This document shows, in pieces, positions 34,325-42,607 of a DNA stretch of 64,000 bases (positions are counted from its first letter, which is position 1; each line of letters starts with the position of its first letter). A program made the translations under genes and the position numbers. The DNA comes from Orientallactaga sibirica (taxonomy: Eukaryota > Chordata > Mammalia > Rodentia > Dipodidae). The notes beneath the pieces were generated by a model, which saw only the letters and a list, made by a program, of their open reading frames with translations, did no database searches and had not been told where the DNA came from. Where the stretch lies: the NCBI GenBank assembly GCA_036365145.1, contig JAEOAD010000031.1, forward strand, positions 6,234,001-6,298,000, read 5' to 3'.

Positions 34325-34680
34325 GGTGGTATGTCTGGGGATGTAATTCAGTGGCAGAGCAATCCATGTCTAGCATCCATATGATCCTGGGTTCAATCCC
34401 CAGTACTGCTGAAAAAAAAAAAAAAAAAAGGAAAATAAAAGCAAAAATAAGTATAAGATAGGCGAGTGAGGAATGTAGCTCAGTTGGTAGAGTGCCTCCC
34501 AAGCATACACAAAGCCCTGGGTTCAATCCCAAGCAGCACACAAACCCTGTGTGGTGATCCATGCCTGTAAGGCCAGCATTTGAAGAATAGAGGTAGGAGG
34601 GTCAGAAATTCAAGGTAATCCTTGGGCTAGAGAGTTTGAGGCCAGACTGGGGTTAGAAGAAACCCCATTTAAAATAGGGT
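34325..34680 (+). repeat. Two ID-type SINEs, the second fused to B1-like sequence
   Basis: ID copy 1 (about 34333-34430) has gttcaatccccag and a poly(A) tail. ID copy 2 (about 34465-34545) has gtagctcagttggtagagtg and gttcaatcccaag, and continues into B1-like ctgtaaggccagcatttg to about 34670. Confidence 0.7.
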
Positions 34681-34776
34681 AGTAGAAAGCGAGGGAGGAA
34701 GGGAGAGAAAGAGGAAGGGAGAGCAGGAGGGGGAGGAGGGATGAGAAGAAAGAGAGAGGAAGAAAAAGGGGGAGTA
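34681..34776 (+). repeat. Polypurine (G/A) tract
   Basis: About 95 nt with almost no pyrimidines on the plus strand (gaaagcgagggaggaaggg...). It lies about 100 bp before the CpG island. Confidence 0.9.
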
Positions 34777-34869
34777 AGTTAAATTATATCCAGTTATCTG
34801 GAAAGTTATCCAGGACTGGGGCAGGATCCTTTTCTTGCAGGATCAACATGCCTATGGGTCCTACCTCCA

Positions 34870-35640
34870 CCCCCAGAGGCAGATGTGGCCCAGATGTGGC
34901 GGGCAGGGCGCGAGGGCTTTGGCGCGGGGTCCCCGTCGTGGAGGGCTGAGGTTGGGGGTGGAGGGGACCTTGCGCGCTTGGGGCGCCAGGCCGGGCCGCG
35001 CCGTCGGGGAGCGGCAGCCCAGCCGGGGAGGAGCGCGGGCGGGGCCGGAGGGCGGGAGGAGCGGCGGTGGTCGGGTCGGGTTACTTCCCTTTGCACGGGA
35101 CCGGACGAGTGGTCGGGACCGGCGGGCGGCGGCGAGGTCGGCGCGGGGCAGGAGCAGCTCGGAGCCAGCGCGCAGCCCCAGGCGAGTGCGGCTCGGTGGC
35201 CGCGGGCTGCGGGGCCGTTGGGGACGGGACGGGACGCTCCCATGGGTAAACTGAGGGAGGGCCAGGGCAGCCGCCGGGGCTTTTGGCTCAGCGCCCCCCA
35301 GGACCCATGCTGAGTGGGGCCCCTGAGAACGGGGATGGGGGTGGGGGTGGGCGGAGGGCAGCGACCGAGGGAGGCCGGAGCTGGGGGTGGGGTGGGGGAC
35401 ACTGGGAGGCCGGGGCGTTGGGGATGCGGCTGCAGGGTCTCCTGGCTGGACCACCACCCCGGGGTCCCGGCAGCTGGGGCGCCGCGGGTTGTCGTCGGAA
35501 GTCCTTCCTCCCTCCCCCAGCCTCTGCCCTGAGTCGGGGAAGTCGGGCTCCATCTCCCTCTCGAACCCGGTTCTCCTGGTCCCTTTTCCCAACCCACTGC
35601 CCAGCCGCACCCCCACCCCCACCCCCGGACGTGCACGGAG
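34870..35640 (+). promoter_or_regulatory. ANPEP: CpG island, candidate distal ANPEP promoter
   Basis: This is the only CpG-dense stretch in the window. It has many cgcg, ggcggg and cggc words and several GC boxes (gggcggggccgg near 35040, ggcgggcggcggcgagg near 35121), no TATA box and no SINE. Human ANPEP is transcribed in myeloid cells and fibroblasts from a TATA-less promoter about 8 kb upstream of the epithelial one. Here the island lies about 6.4 kb upstream of the start codon, a comparable position. Splice junctions of the non-coding first exon cannot be fixed from sequence alone; atgg|gtaaac at 35242-35250 is one possible donor. Open frames through the island (up to 276 codons, both strands) are expected from GC-rich sequence and are not called as genes. 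Confidence 0.6.
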
Positions 35641-37040
35641 TCAGGGGTGGCACGTCCTGCTCAAGAGTCTTCCTGGGGAGCAGCTCCCATGGCAACCCGC
35701 TGGTTCTGTCCAGAGGTTTCGCTGGTGGCCGAACTGGCCCAACGCCTCTAGCTGTGCTGCCTATCCCCAAGGCCAAATGGAACTGTTGACCTCCTAGAAA
35801 CCAGTGAGGTGTGCATTTGGGGGGATCAGGACTCTGACTGGTCCCTGTGGCTGATAGACTTGTCTAGGGGTGGCCCCTCCCCCATCTCTCTGGAGATGGT
35901 GAGATACACAGATGGGGTGAGTGGCCAGCCATTCTCCTAGAGGATGGGAGTTGACCCTGTTTTTTATTGTGGGAAGGACAAAGATACAAGGATTGAGCCC
36001 TCTGAGATCCCCATTGGCCTGAAGCCATCCACTCCAGCCTGGGCCCATTCCTAAGTGGCTGTCACCAGAGGCCCTACAGTGGCCCCAGTCACTACACAGA
36101 CACGGGATCCTCCACAGACCTGTGTCTTATTGCTGTCCCCGGTTCACGACAAAAAGCGTTACCTCCCACAATAACGGCGCAACTCCTGGTCATGATCTGA
36201 CTGAAAGAATGTGTTTCCTACGGTCTTTAAAAAGAGGGCCCCCGCCAAAGAAAATGTGGAGCTGAGCAAGAGATCCCTTCTAAGAGGCGTTATTAAGTGT
36301 ATAGAACATGCCAGGAGCTATCTGTGTGACCTTGAGCATATCACTTAACCTTTCTGTGCCTCTAATTCCTCATCTGTCTGATACAGGTGATGATCCCATG
36401 GGGCCCGCAAGCTGAGTAACACTCATGAGACTGTCTAGGTAGATGTCAGCCTGGCATAGGCCGCTCCATGGCCAGCGCACTTTGCCTAGCCCATAGGGCC
36501 CCTCTGGCCTGGCCCTCTGAGCATCCTGCCCTGGGCCTCAGAGGCCAATGCTTCCCATGGAGTCTAACTGGTTCCCACAGGATGGACTGTGTCCAAAGCT
36601 CCCAGAGGAAGCACCCTGGGGGCTGGCCCAGCTCCGCCCTACACAGCTGTGGCACAGGCCTCCAAAGCTTGGGAGCAGTCCCAGGGGCCAGGGTGGCCCT
36701 GTACTGGAGCCTAGTCCTGCACTCATTCCAGTCACTGCTCCTTCAGAGTGGAGGACTGGCTACAGGTTGTCCCTTAGCTCATGCCTGCCAGGCCCACAGT
36801 GCCCTCCCGGACTCGGGATGACAGCCTCAGAGAAGCACCCGCTGGAGATGGGACAGAGCCCAAATACCCAGCAGCTTATTAGATAGCTTCCAGTCTTCCT
36901 GCTCCTACAGAAGGCATCTTTACCCCACCTGAGACCAGCAGCCAGTCACAGTGACGCAACCAGCCTGGATGGGTTTGCTTGCTTTGCTTGTCTTAAAGTT
37001 TAGAATAACTTGTTTTCTAGACCAAAACATTGGCAAGGCA
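35641..37040. other. Repeat-free sequence downstream of the CpG island
   Basis: About 1.4 kb without SINEs in a window where they are otherwise frequent, as expected for promoter-flanking or first-intron regulatory sequence. No gene recognised. Confidence 0.45.
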
Positions 37041-37059
37041 GAATATATAAGCCCTAACT

Positions 37060-37498
37060 GGAGGTCATAGCCAAGTGGTAGAGTTGCTTGTCTTTAACAT
37101 TCAAGGCCTTGGATTTCATCCCTAGCACTGAAAAAAAAAAAAAAAAAAAAAAGCATATCTGTTTATGGTGGCTGAAATTTATAATCCCTGTAGGCCAGAG
37201 GGTGAGGCAAGAGGATTGCTGAGAGAAAAAAAAATTTAACTTAACATAACCAGTCATGGTTTCATGTCCATTATTTCTCAGAAGAAGGCTAGTATGAATT
37301 GATTTAAAGAAAGGTATTGAGGCCTGGAGAGATGGCTTAGTGGTTAAGGTGCTTGCCTGCGAAGCGTAAGGACCCAGGTTCTATTCCCCAGTACCCAAAT
37401 AAGCCAGATACACAAGGTCATGCATCTGGAGTTCATTTGCTGTGACTAGAGGCCCTGGTGTGCCCATTCTCTCTTTCTGTCTGTCTGTCTCTCTCTCA

Positions 37499-37541
<43 letters not shown>

Positions 37542-37552
37542 ATATTTTTAAA
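37060..37552 (+). repeat. ID element and DIP SINE
   Basis: ID (about 37067-37152, ending in poly(A)) and DIP (about 37323-37550) with a (TAAA)n tail of about 10 units at 37499-37542. Confidence 0.82.
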
Positions 37553-37765
37553 AAGAAAAGTATTGAGTAAGCAACGTACCCAAGGTTGGCAAAGGTGGAG
37601 TGTGCAGTGTAGAGGGCAGAACTGAGCAGAGGATCTGTGGTCTGAGTTTGAGCTCTGCTGTAGCTGCTATCTGTCATTTTAGTGGTGATGGAGCCACTCC
37701 ACAAGCTTAGATTGTCTGCCAGCTTTGTGCTGGTCTGGCCTGCTGTGGAGATCAACACATGGATG
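37553..37765. other. Unique spacer
   Basis: No repeat or gene recognised. Confidence 0.4.
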
Positions 37766-37992
37766 GCCTTTTAAAAAAATGATTTATTTATTTGCGAGAG
37801 ACAGAGAAAAGACAGACATATATATATATATATATAGACAATGGGTGCCCCAAGGCCTTTAACCTCTGCAAACGCACTCCAGACACATGCACCATCTTGT
37901 GCATCTGGCTTATGTGAGTCCTGGGGAATCGAATGTAGGTCCTTAGGCTTTGTAGGCAAGCGCCTGAACCACTAAGCCATCTCTCTAGTCCC
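37766..37992 (-). repeat. DIP SINE with (TA)n
   Basis: Reverse DIP whose tail contains (AT)n at 37818-37836. It ends ccatctctctagtcc. Confidence 0.88.
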
Positions 37993-38309
37993 GGTGGATT
38001 CTCTGTATGTGTTGTGATAGAGATGTGAGCTGAAGACCAAGGGAAGTACACAGCTGAGGGGCCAGAATGTATGACAAGGTAGTGACATTTGAGCTGGGTT
38101 TTGATAGAAGGATAGAGTTTGAGAGAGAGAAGAAACACATTCCTGGAGGATGGAACTGAAGGAATGAAGGCACTGAGATGGGAAGAGACCCAGAGGATTA
38201 GAGGCAATGCCAGTGGCTGGAGCAGCAGTGGAAAGTGAAAGAGGTTAACTTCATGGACGGTCTTGAGAATCAAGCTAGAGTTTCAGTCTCACTCCAAGGG
38301 TGGTGAGGA
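37993..38309. other. Unique intergenic sequence
   Basis: No repeat or gene recognised. Confidence 0.4.
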
Positions 38310-38458
38310 GAGCCAGGTGTGGTGGCGCACGCCTTTAATCCCAGCACTCGGGAGGCAGAGGTAGGCGGATCACTGGGAGTTCAAGGCCACCCTGAGACTA
38401 CATAGTGAATTCCAGGTCAGCCTGGACCAGAGTGAGACCCTATCTCAAAAAAATAAAA
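38310..38458 (+). repeat. B1 SINE
   Basis: Near-consensus forward B1 with short A-rich tail. Confidence 0.92.
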
Positions 38459-39517
38459 GGGTAGTAAGGAGATGGGGACCAGGTTTGAGTGGGAGCGTCT
38501 TGCCCACACTCTGACAGAGAACTCTGATGAGCACACTGGTAGGGTTGAGTGACAGAGAGATCACACGCCAATACTGCTTGCTAGGGTATAGAGGCAGCCA
38601 GACCCTTGTTGAGGAAGGGCTATGGAAGAGTGTCCCTTCTCAGCATCCTGGAAGGTGAGGGCTGCCCAGCCAGCCCTGTGCATCCCCAAGCTGGGCTGTT
38701 GTTATGCCCGGAGCTGCGCCAGCTTAAGACCAGGGCCTCTTTGCCAAGGAGCGCAGATCCCAGCCAGCTGGGCCCATGATCTGCGTCCAAAGCAAACAGG
38801 AAGAGACCATGATGGGTCAGGCAGGGCCTCCCTCTTTGTTTGGAGACAAGATTAGCTAAGTGGACTTGGGGGTCTGCTCACTGCCTGGGTGAGAGGGGGT
38901 TACAGGTCTAGTGGGCATGGTGAGGGGATGCAGGGGGAGTATGTGAAGGTGGGCCCCTGATAGAGGGAGCCTTTTCATGGTCATTAGGTGCCCCAATCCC
39001 TGTCACTCCAAGCTGGGGCGTTGTCACAAACTTCTCCAACACCAGGCTTCCCACTGGAGCCCCTTGGCTATCAGCCTAGGGCCTGGTGGGCGCGGCTGCT
39101 GGTCAGCCAAAACACAGGGCGGCTGTTCACTCCTACACTCACACCTGGATGAGTTAGCCTGTGTCCCCCTACCCCTGTGCAGGCCAGGGGGAGGAGTGGC
39201 AGGTGAATGGGGAGGGACAGAGGTTCTCCTGGGATGCCTGCATGGTAAGGGACAAGGTACTTCAGGAAAAGCCTTCTCCTGGATTGACTGATTGATTCAT
39301 AACATGCATCGAATGCCTTGGCACTCTCGGCAAGTGTGATGACAGAACCAGCTGAGGTTCGGCTCTTCCAGGGCCTGCATTTCACAGCTCTGGTCACTGC
39401 TGCATGGAGTGGAAACCTGTGCTGAGATGCAGGGCTCTGGAGGTACTGTGCTGTTACAGTTCCCAGGGGCTTGGAGGTCAGGAAGTCAGGGCAGTTTCTT
39501 TAAGAAAGACTTGAAGG
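38459..39517. promoter_or_regulatory. ANPEP: Repeat-free block at the expected ANPEP enhancer position
   Basis: About 1.05 kb without SINEs, 2.5-3.5 kb upstream of the ANPEP start codon. From the literature I recall a human ANPEP enhancer about 2.7 kb upstream of the epithelial promoter, which would fall here. Visible candidate words include caaagcaaacaggaag (38788 onward, forkhead-like plus ETS-like) and ctttgccaagg (about 38741, nuclear-receptor/HNF4-like). Sequence alone does not prove function. Confidence 0.35.
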
Positions 39518-39678
39518 AGCCGGGTGTGGTGGTGCATGCCTTTAATCACAACACTCGGGAGGCAGAGGTAGGAGGATGGCAGTGAGTTCAAGGCCAGCCT
39601 GAGACTACATAGTGAATTCCAGGTCAGCCTGAACTAGAGCAAGACCCTACCTCGGAAAACCAAAAAAAAAAAAAAAAG
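39518..39678 (+). repeat. B1 SINE with target-site duplication
   Basis: Forward B1 flanked by aagacttgaagga on both sides (39506 and 39677). Confidence 0.93.
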
Positions 39679-40025
39679 ACTTGAAGGACAAATAGGAATT
39701 AACCAGGGAAGAAGGGAAGAAACCACTACCCAGGAAGGAAGTATATACAGCATGTGCAAAAGCCCTGTGGTAGTGGGGCTGGAAGCCGGAGTGCTGTGAC
39801 ACTTGGAAGCATGGGGGGATGCGGCTGGAAAGTGAGCACGCTAACTGCTCCTGGACACATGGGTGGGATGAAAAGGTTTGAGGGGCCCAAATGGAAATGG
39901 GGAGTCCATGAAGGTGCACCAGAGCCCACATAGAGGTTATGAAGGAAACAGGGTGAGCGTCAGCTGGCTGGGAGGTATGAAAGGATGAGCGGGTGAGGAA
40001 TGTATTTTAAGGAGTTGATAGGTCA
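39679..40025. other. Unique intergenic sequence
   Basis: No repeat or gene recognised. Confidence 0.4.
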
Positions 40026-40425
40026 TATGTTCATTTCCTTTTATTTTTTTTAATTTTTATTTATTTATTTATTTTGTTTTTTCCAGGTAGGGTCTCGCTC
40101 TAGCTCAGACTGACCTGGAATTCACTATGTAGTCTCAGGGTGGCCTCAAACTCATGGTAATCCTCCTACCTCTGCCTCCCCAGTGCTGGGATTAAAGGCG
40201 TGCACCACCACGCCCGGCTCTAAAATTTTTATTTATTTACTTATTAGAGACAGAGAAGGGGGGGGGCAGAGAATGGGTGCACCGGGGCCTCTAGCCACTC
40301 CAGATGCGTGCGCCACCATGTGCACCTGGCTTACGTGGGTCCTGAGGAATCTTGCCTCAAATGGGGGTTCTTGGGCTTCATACGCAAGTGCTTAACTGCT
40401 AAGCCATCTCTCCATATGTTCATTT
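40026..40425 (-). repeat. DIP SINE with B1 in its tail, one outer target-site duplication
   Basis: atatgttcatttc (40027-40039) and its repeat (40415-40427) bracket a minus-strand B1 (about 40075-40221) and DIP (about 40235-40414). The A/T-rich DIP tail word aatttttatttattta occurs on both sides of the B1, so the B1 landed in the DIP tail. Confidence 0.88.
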
Positions 40426-40639
40426 CTATCCAGGGTAGAAGGGGAGATAGGCAGTGCAGTGCTCAGGGAGAGAGGAAGGGCTGTGAGGTTCTATGGCCTA
40501 TGTGATGTTTCATGTCTCATTAAATCTGTTGGACAAGCCTGAGCAGGAACTAGTGTTACTTATTAATAAGGCCGCCTCTGGAAGGTAAAGTTATCTGCTC
40601 AAGGTTACAGCTGGGAAGAAGTACAGGCCCTACCTCTTT
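40426..40639. other. Unique spacer
   Basis: No repeat or gene recognised. Confidence 0.4.
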
Positions 40640-40895
40640 ATAAGTTTATATATGTATATATATATATAAAAAAAAAAGGGCTGGAAAGATGGCTTAGCAG
40701 TTCAAGTGCTTGCCTGTAAAGCCAAAGGACCCTGGTTCAATTCTCCAGTACCCACATAAAGCCAGATGGACAAGGGGCGCATGCGTCTGGAGTTCATATG
40801 CAGTGGCTGAAGGCCCTGGTGTACCCATTCTCTCCCTCTCTCTCTCTTTATCTGCCTGTCTATCTCTCTTTCAAATAAATAAGGTAAATTTTAAA
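40640..40895 (+). repeat. DIP SINE after (TA)n
   Basis: A tatatgtatatatatata tract (40648-40668) precedes a forward DIP (about 40677-40885). Confidence 0.88.
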
Positions 40896-41019
40896 CGATC
40901 CATTTCTTTTGTTGGGGAGTATAGGGAAAAGTATTTGGCCAGAAGGGAAAGGATGGGAACCTGGAAGAATGCCCTTAGGCATCCTTCAGGAGACCAATGC
41001 AAAAGGGGAATCCAGCCTG

Positions 41020-41535
41020 CTTTATTTTATTTTATTTTTGGTTTGTCAAGATAGGGTCTCGCTCTAGTCCACGCTGACCTGGAATTCACTATGTAGTCTC
41101 AGGGTGTCCGGCAGTTCTCCTACCTCTGTTTAAAGGCATGCACCACCACGCCCGGCTGCCTGCTTTTTTTTTTTTTTTTTTTTTTTTTGAGGTAGGGTCT
41201 CACTCTAGTCCAGGCTGACCTGGAATTCACTATGTAGTCTCCAACTCACAGTGATCCTCCTACTCCTGCCTCCTGAGTGCTGGGATTAAAGGTGTGTGTC
41301 ACCATGCCCAGCAAGCTTTTTTTTTTTCTTAGCCTCCTTTTAAAAAAAAATATTTATTTTTATTTATTTATTTGAGGAGAGAAAGAAGCAAAAAGAGAGA
41401 GAGAAAATGGATGTGTCAGGGTTTTCAGCCAATGCAATCAGGTAATCTGGCTTACGTGGGTTCTGGGGAATCAAACTGGGGTCCTTTGGTCTTGCAGGCA
41501 AGTGCCTTAACCACTAAGCCTTCTCTCCAGCCCCC
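41020..41535 (-). repeat. Three minus-strand SINEs at one site
   Basis: B1 (about 41036-41156), B1 (about 41168-41312) and DIP (about 41340-41533). The word cctgcttt occurs before, between and after them (41010, 41159, 41539), which points to repeated insertion around one target. Confidence 0.82.
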
Positions 41536-41876
41536 TGCCTGCTTTTGATGGGGACTGGGGGATTGCCTCCATTTTGCTGTGTGCGGGCCCCACCTCTTGT
41601 TCAGGAGAATTCTTTCCTGAGTGTAACCTCAGTCTATTCGCTGCTGTTCCCACCATCTCTGCTCACAGGTAGATCAGTGCCACCTGGCCTTTCCCTCTGC
41701 CCACTGGGCATCCAGCCTGCAGCCTGCCCTTCAGCCTTGGCTCCCAGGCCACCTGCAGACTGTAACTGGACACTGTTTGCTTCCAGCAGGCACTCTGAGC
41801 CAGTCCCTCACACCATCCCCGGACCTGCTCCCCAGAGCGCACCCCTGCCCAGGCCAGTGACCTTCGCCTGAGCCCT

Positions 41877-41891
41877 GGTTAATTTTTTGCC
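41877..41891 (+). promoter_or_regulatory. ANPEP: HNF1-like site of the proximal ANPEP promoter
   Basis: ggttaattttttgcc contains a perfect GGTTAAT half-site for HNF1, about 110-125 bp upstream of the start codon. HNF1 control of the epithelial ANPEP promoter is established in human, which makes this assignment likely. Confidence 0.7.
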
Positions 41892-41910
41892 CAGTCCAAC
41901 AGCAGTGGGG

Positions 41911-41918
41911 CTCCGCCC
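41911..41918 (-). promoter_or_regulatory. ANPEP: GC box (Sp1-like)
   Basis: ctccgccc is the reverse complement of gggcggag. It lies between the HNF1 site and the TATA box. Confidence 0.6.
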
Positions 41919-41926
41919 CTTGCAGC

Positions 41927-41933
41927 ATATAAG
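41927..41933 (+). promoter_or_regulatory. ANPEP: TATA box, proximal (epithelial) ANPEP promoter
   Basis: atataag sits 72 bp before the ATG, predicting transcription start near 41955-41960 and a 5' UTR of about 40-45 nt. This is close to the short leader known for the intestinal transcript in human. For distal-promoter transcripts, cctcccccag ending at 41980 is a possible acceptor (inference). Confidence 0.7.
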
Positions 41934-41999
41934 CTGGCCCAGGACTGCTCCACTTGCTGCCTGGCCTGAGCCTCCCCCAGCTCTCTGCCCACTGGCACC

Positions 42000-42607
42000 A
42001 TGGCTAAGGGCTTCTACATTTCCAAGTCCTTGGGCATACTGGGCATCCTGCTGGGAGTGGCAGCCGTGTGTACCATCGTGGCCTTGTCGGTAGTGTATGC
42101 CCAGGAGAAGAACAGGAATGCCGAGAGCTCCACCATAGTCCCCACGTTCCCTGACATCACCCCAGCAACTGCCTTGACCACCAGCGTGGATGAAAGCAAA
42201 CCTTGGAACCGGTATCGCCTGCCCAAGTCTCTGATACCTGACTCCTACCAGGTGACCCTGAGACCCTACCTCACCCCCAATGAGCAGGGCCTGTACATCT
42301 TCAAGGGCTCCAGTACTGTCTTCTTCACCTGTAATGAGGCCACAGATGTCATCATCATTCACAGCAAGAAGCTCGAGTACACCTTGGAGCAGGGCCACAG
42401 GGTAGTGCTGCAGACCCTGGACGGCTCCCAACCTCCTGGCATCATCAGCACGGAACTGGTAGAGCGCACTGAGTACCTGGTGGTGCATCTGGAGAGACCC
42501 CTGACAAAGGGCAAACAGTACAAGATGGACAGCAAATTTGAGGGGGAGCTGGCCGATGACCTTGCTGGTTTCTACCGCAGCGAGTACACGGAGAACGGCA
42601 TCAAGAA
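42000..42607 (+). CDS. ANPEP: ANPEP coding exon 1
   Basis: The ATG is in a strong context (accATGG). It encodes residues 1-203 (last codon split): cytoplasmic MAKGFYIS, a hydrophobic anchor (about 9-32), a Ser/Thr-rich stalk, then the first beta-domain beginning near WNRYRLP. Donor aa|gtaagttcc at 42608 is the original copy; an identical donor created by a SINE target-site duplication is at 42781. Confidence 0.97.

Noticed and set aside
34806..35789. Long overlapping ORFs (up to 276 codons) on both strands in the CpG island
   Set aside because: GC-rich sequence has few stop codons. The translations are Pro/Gly/Arg-rich, occur in many frames at once and show no domain, so they are compositional.
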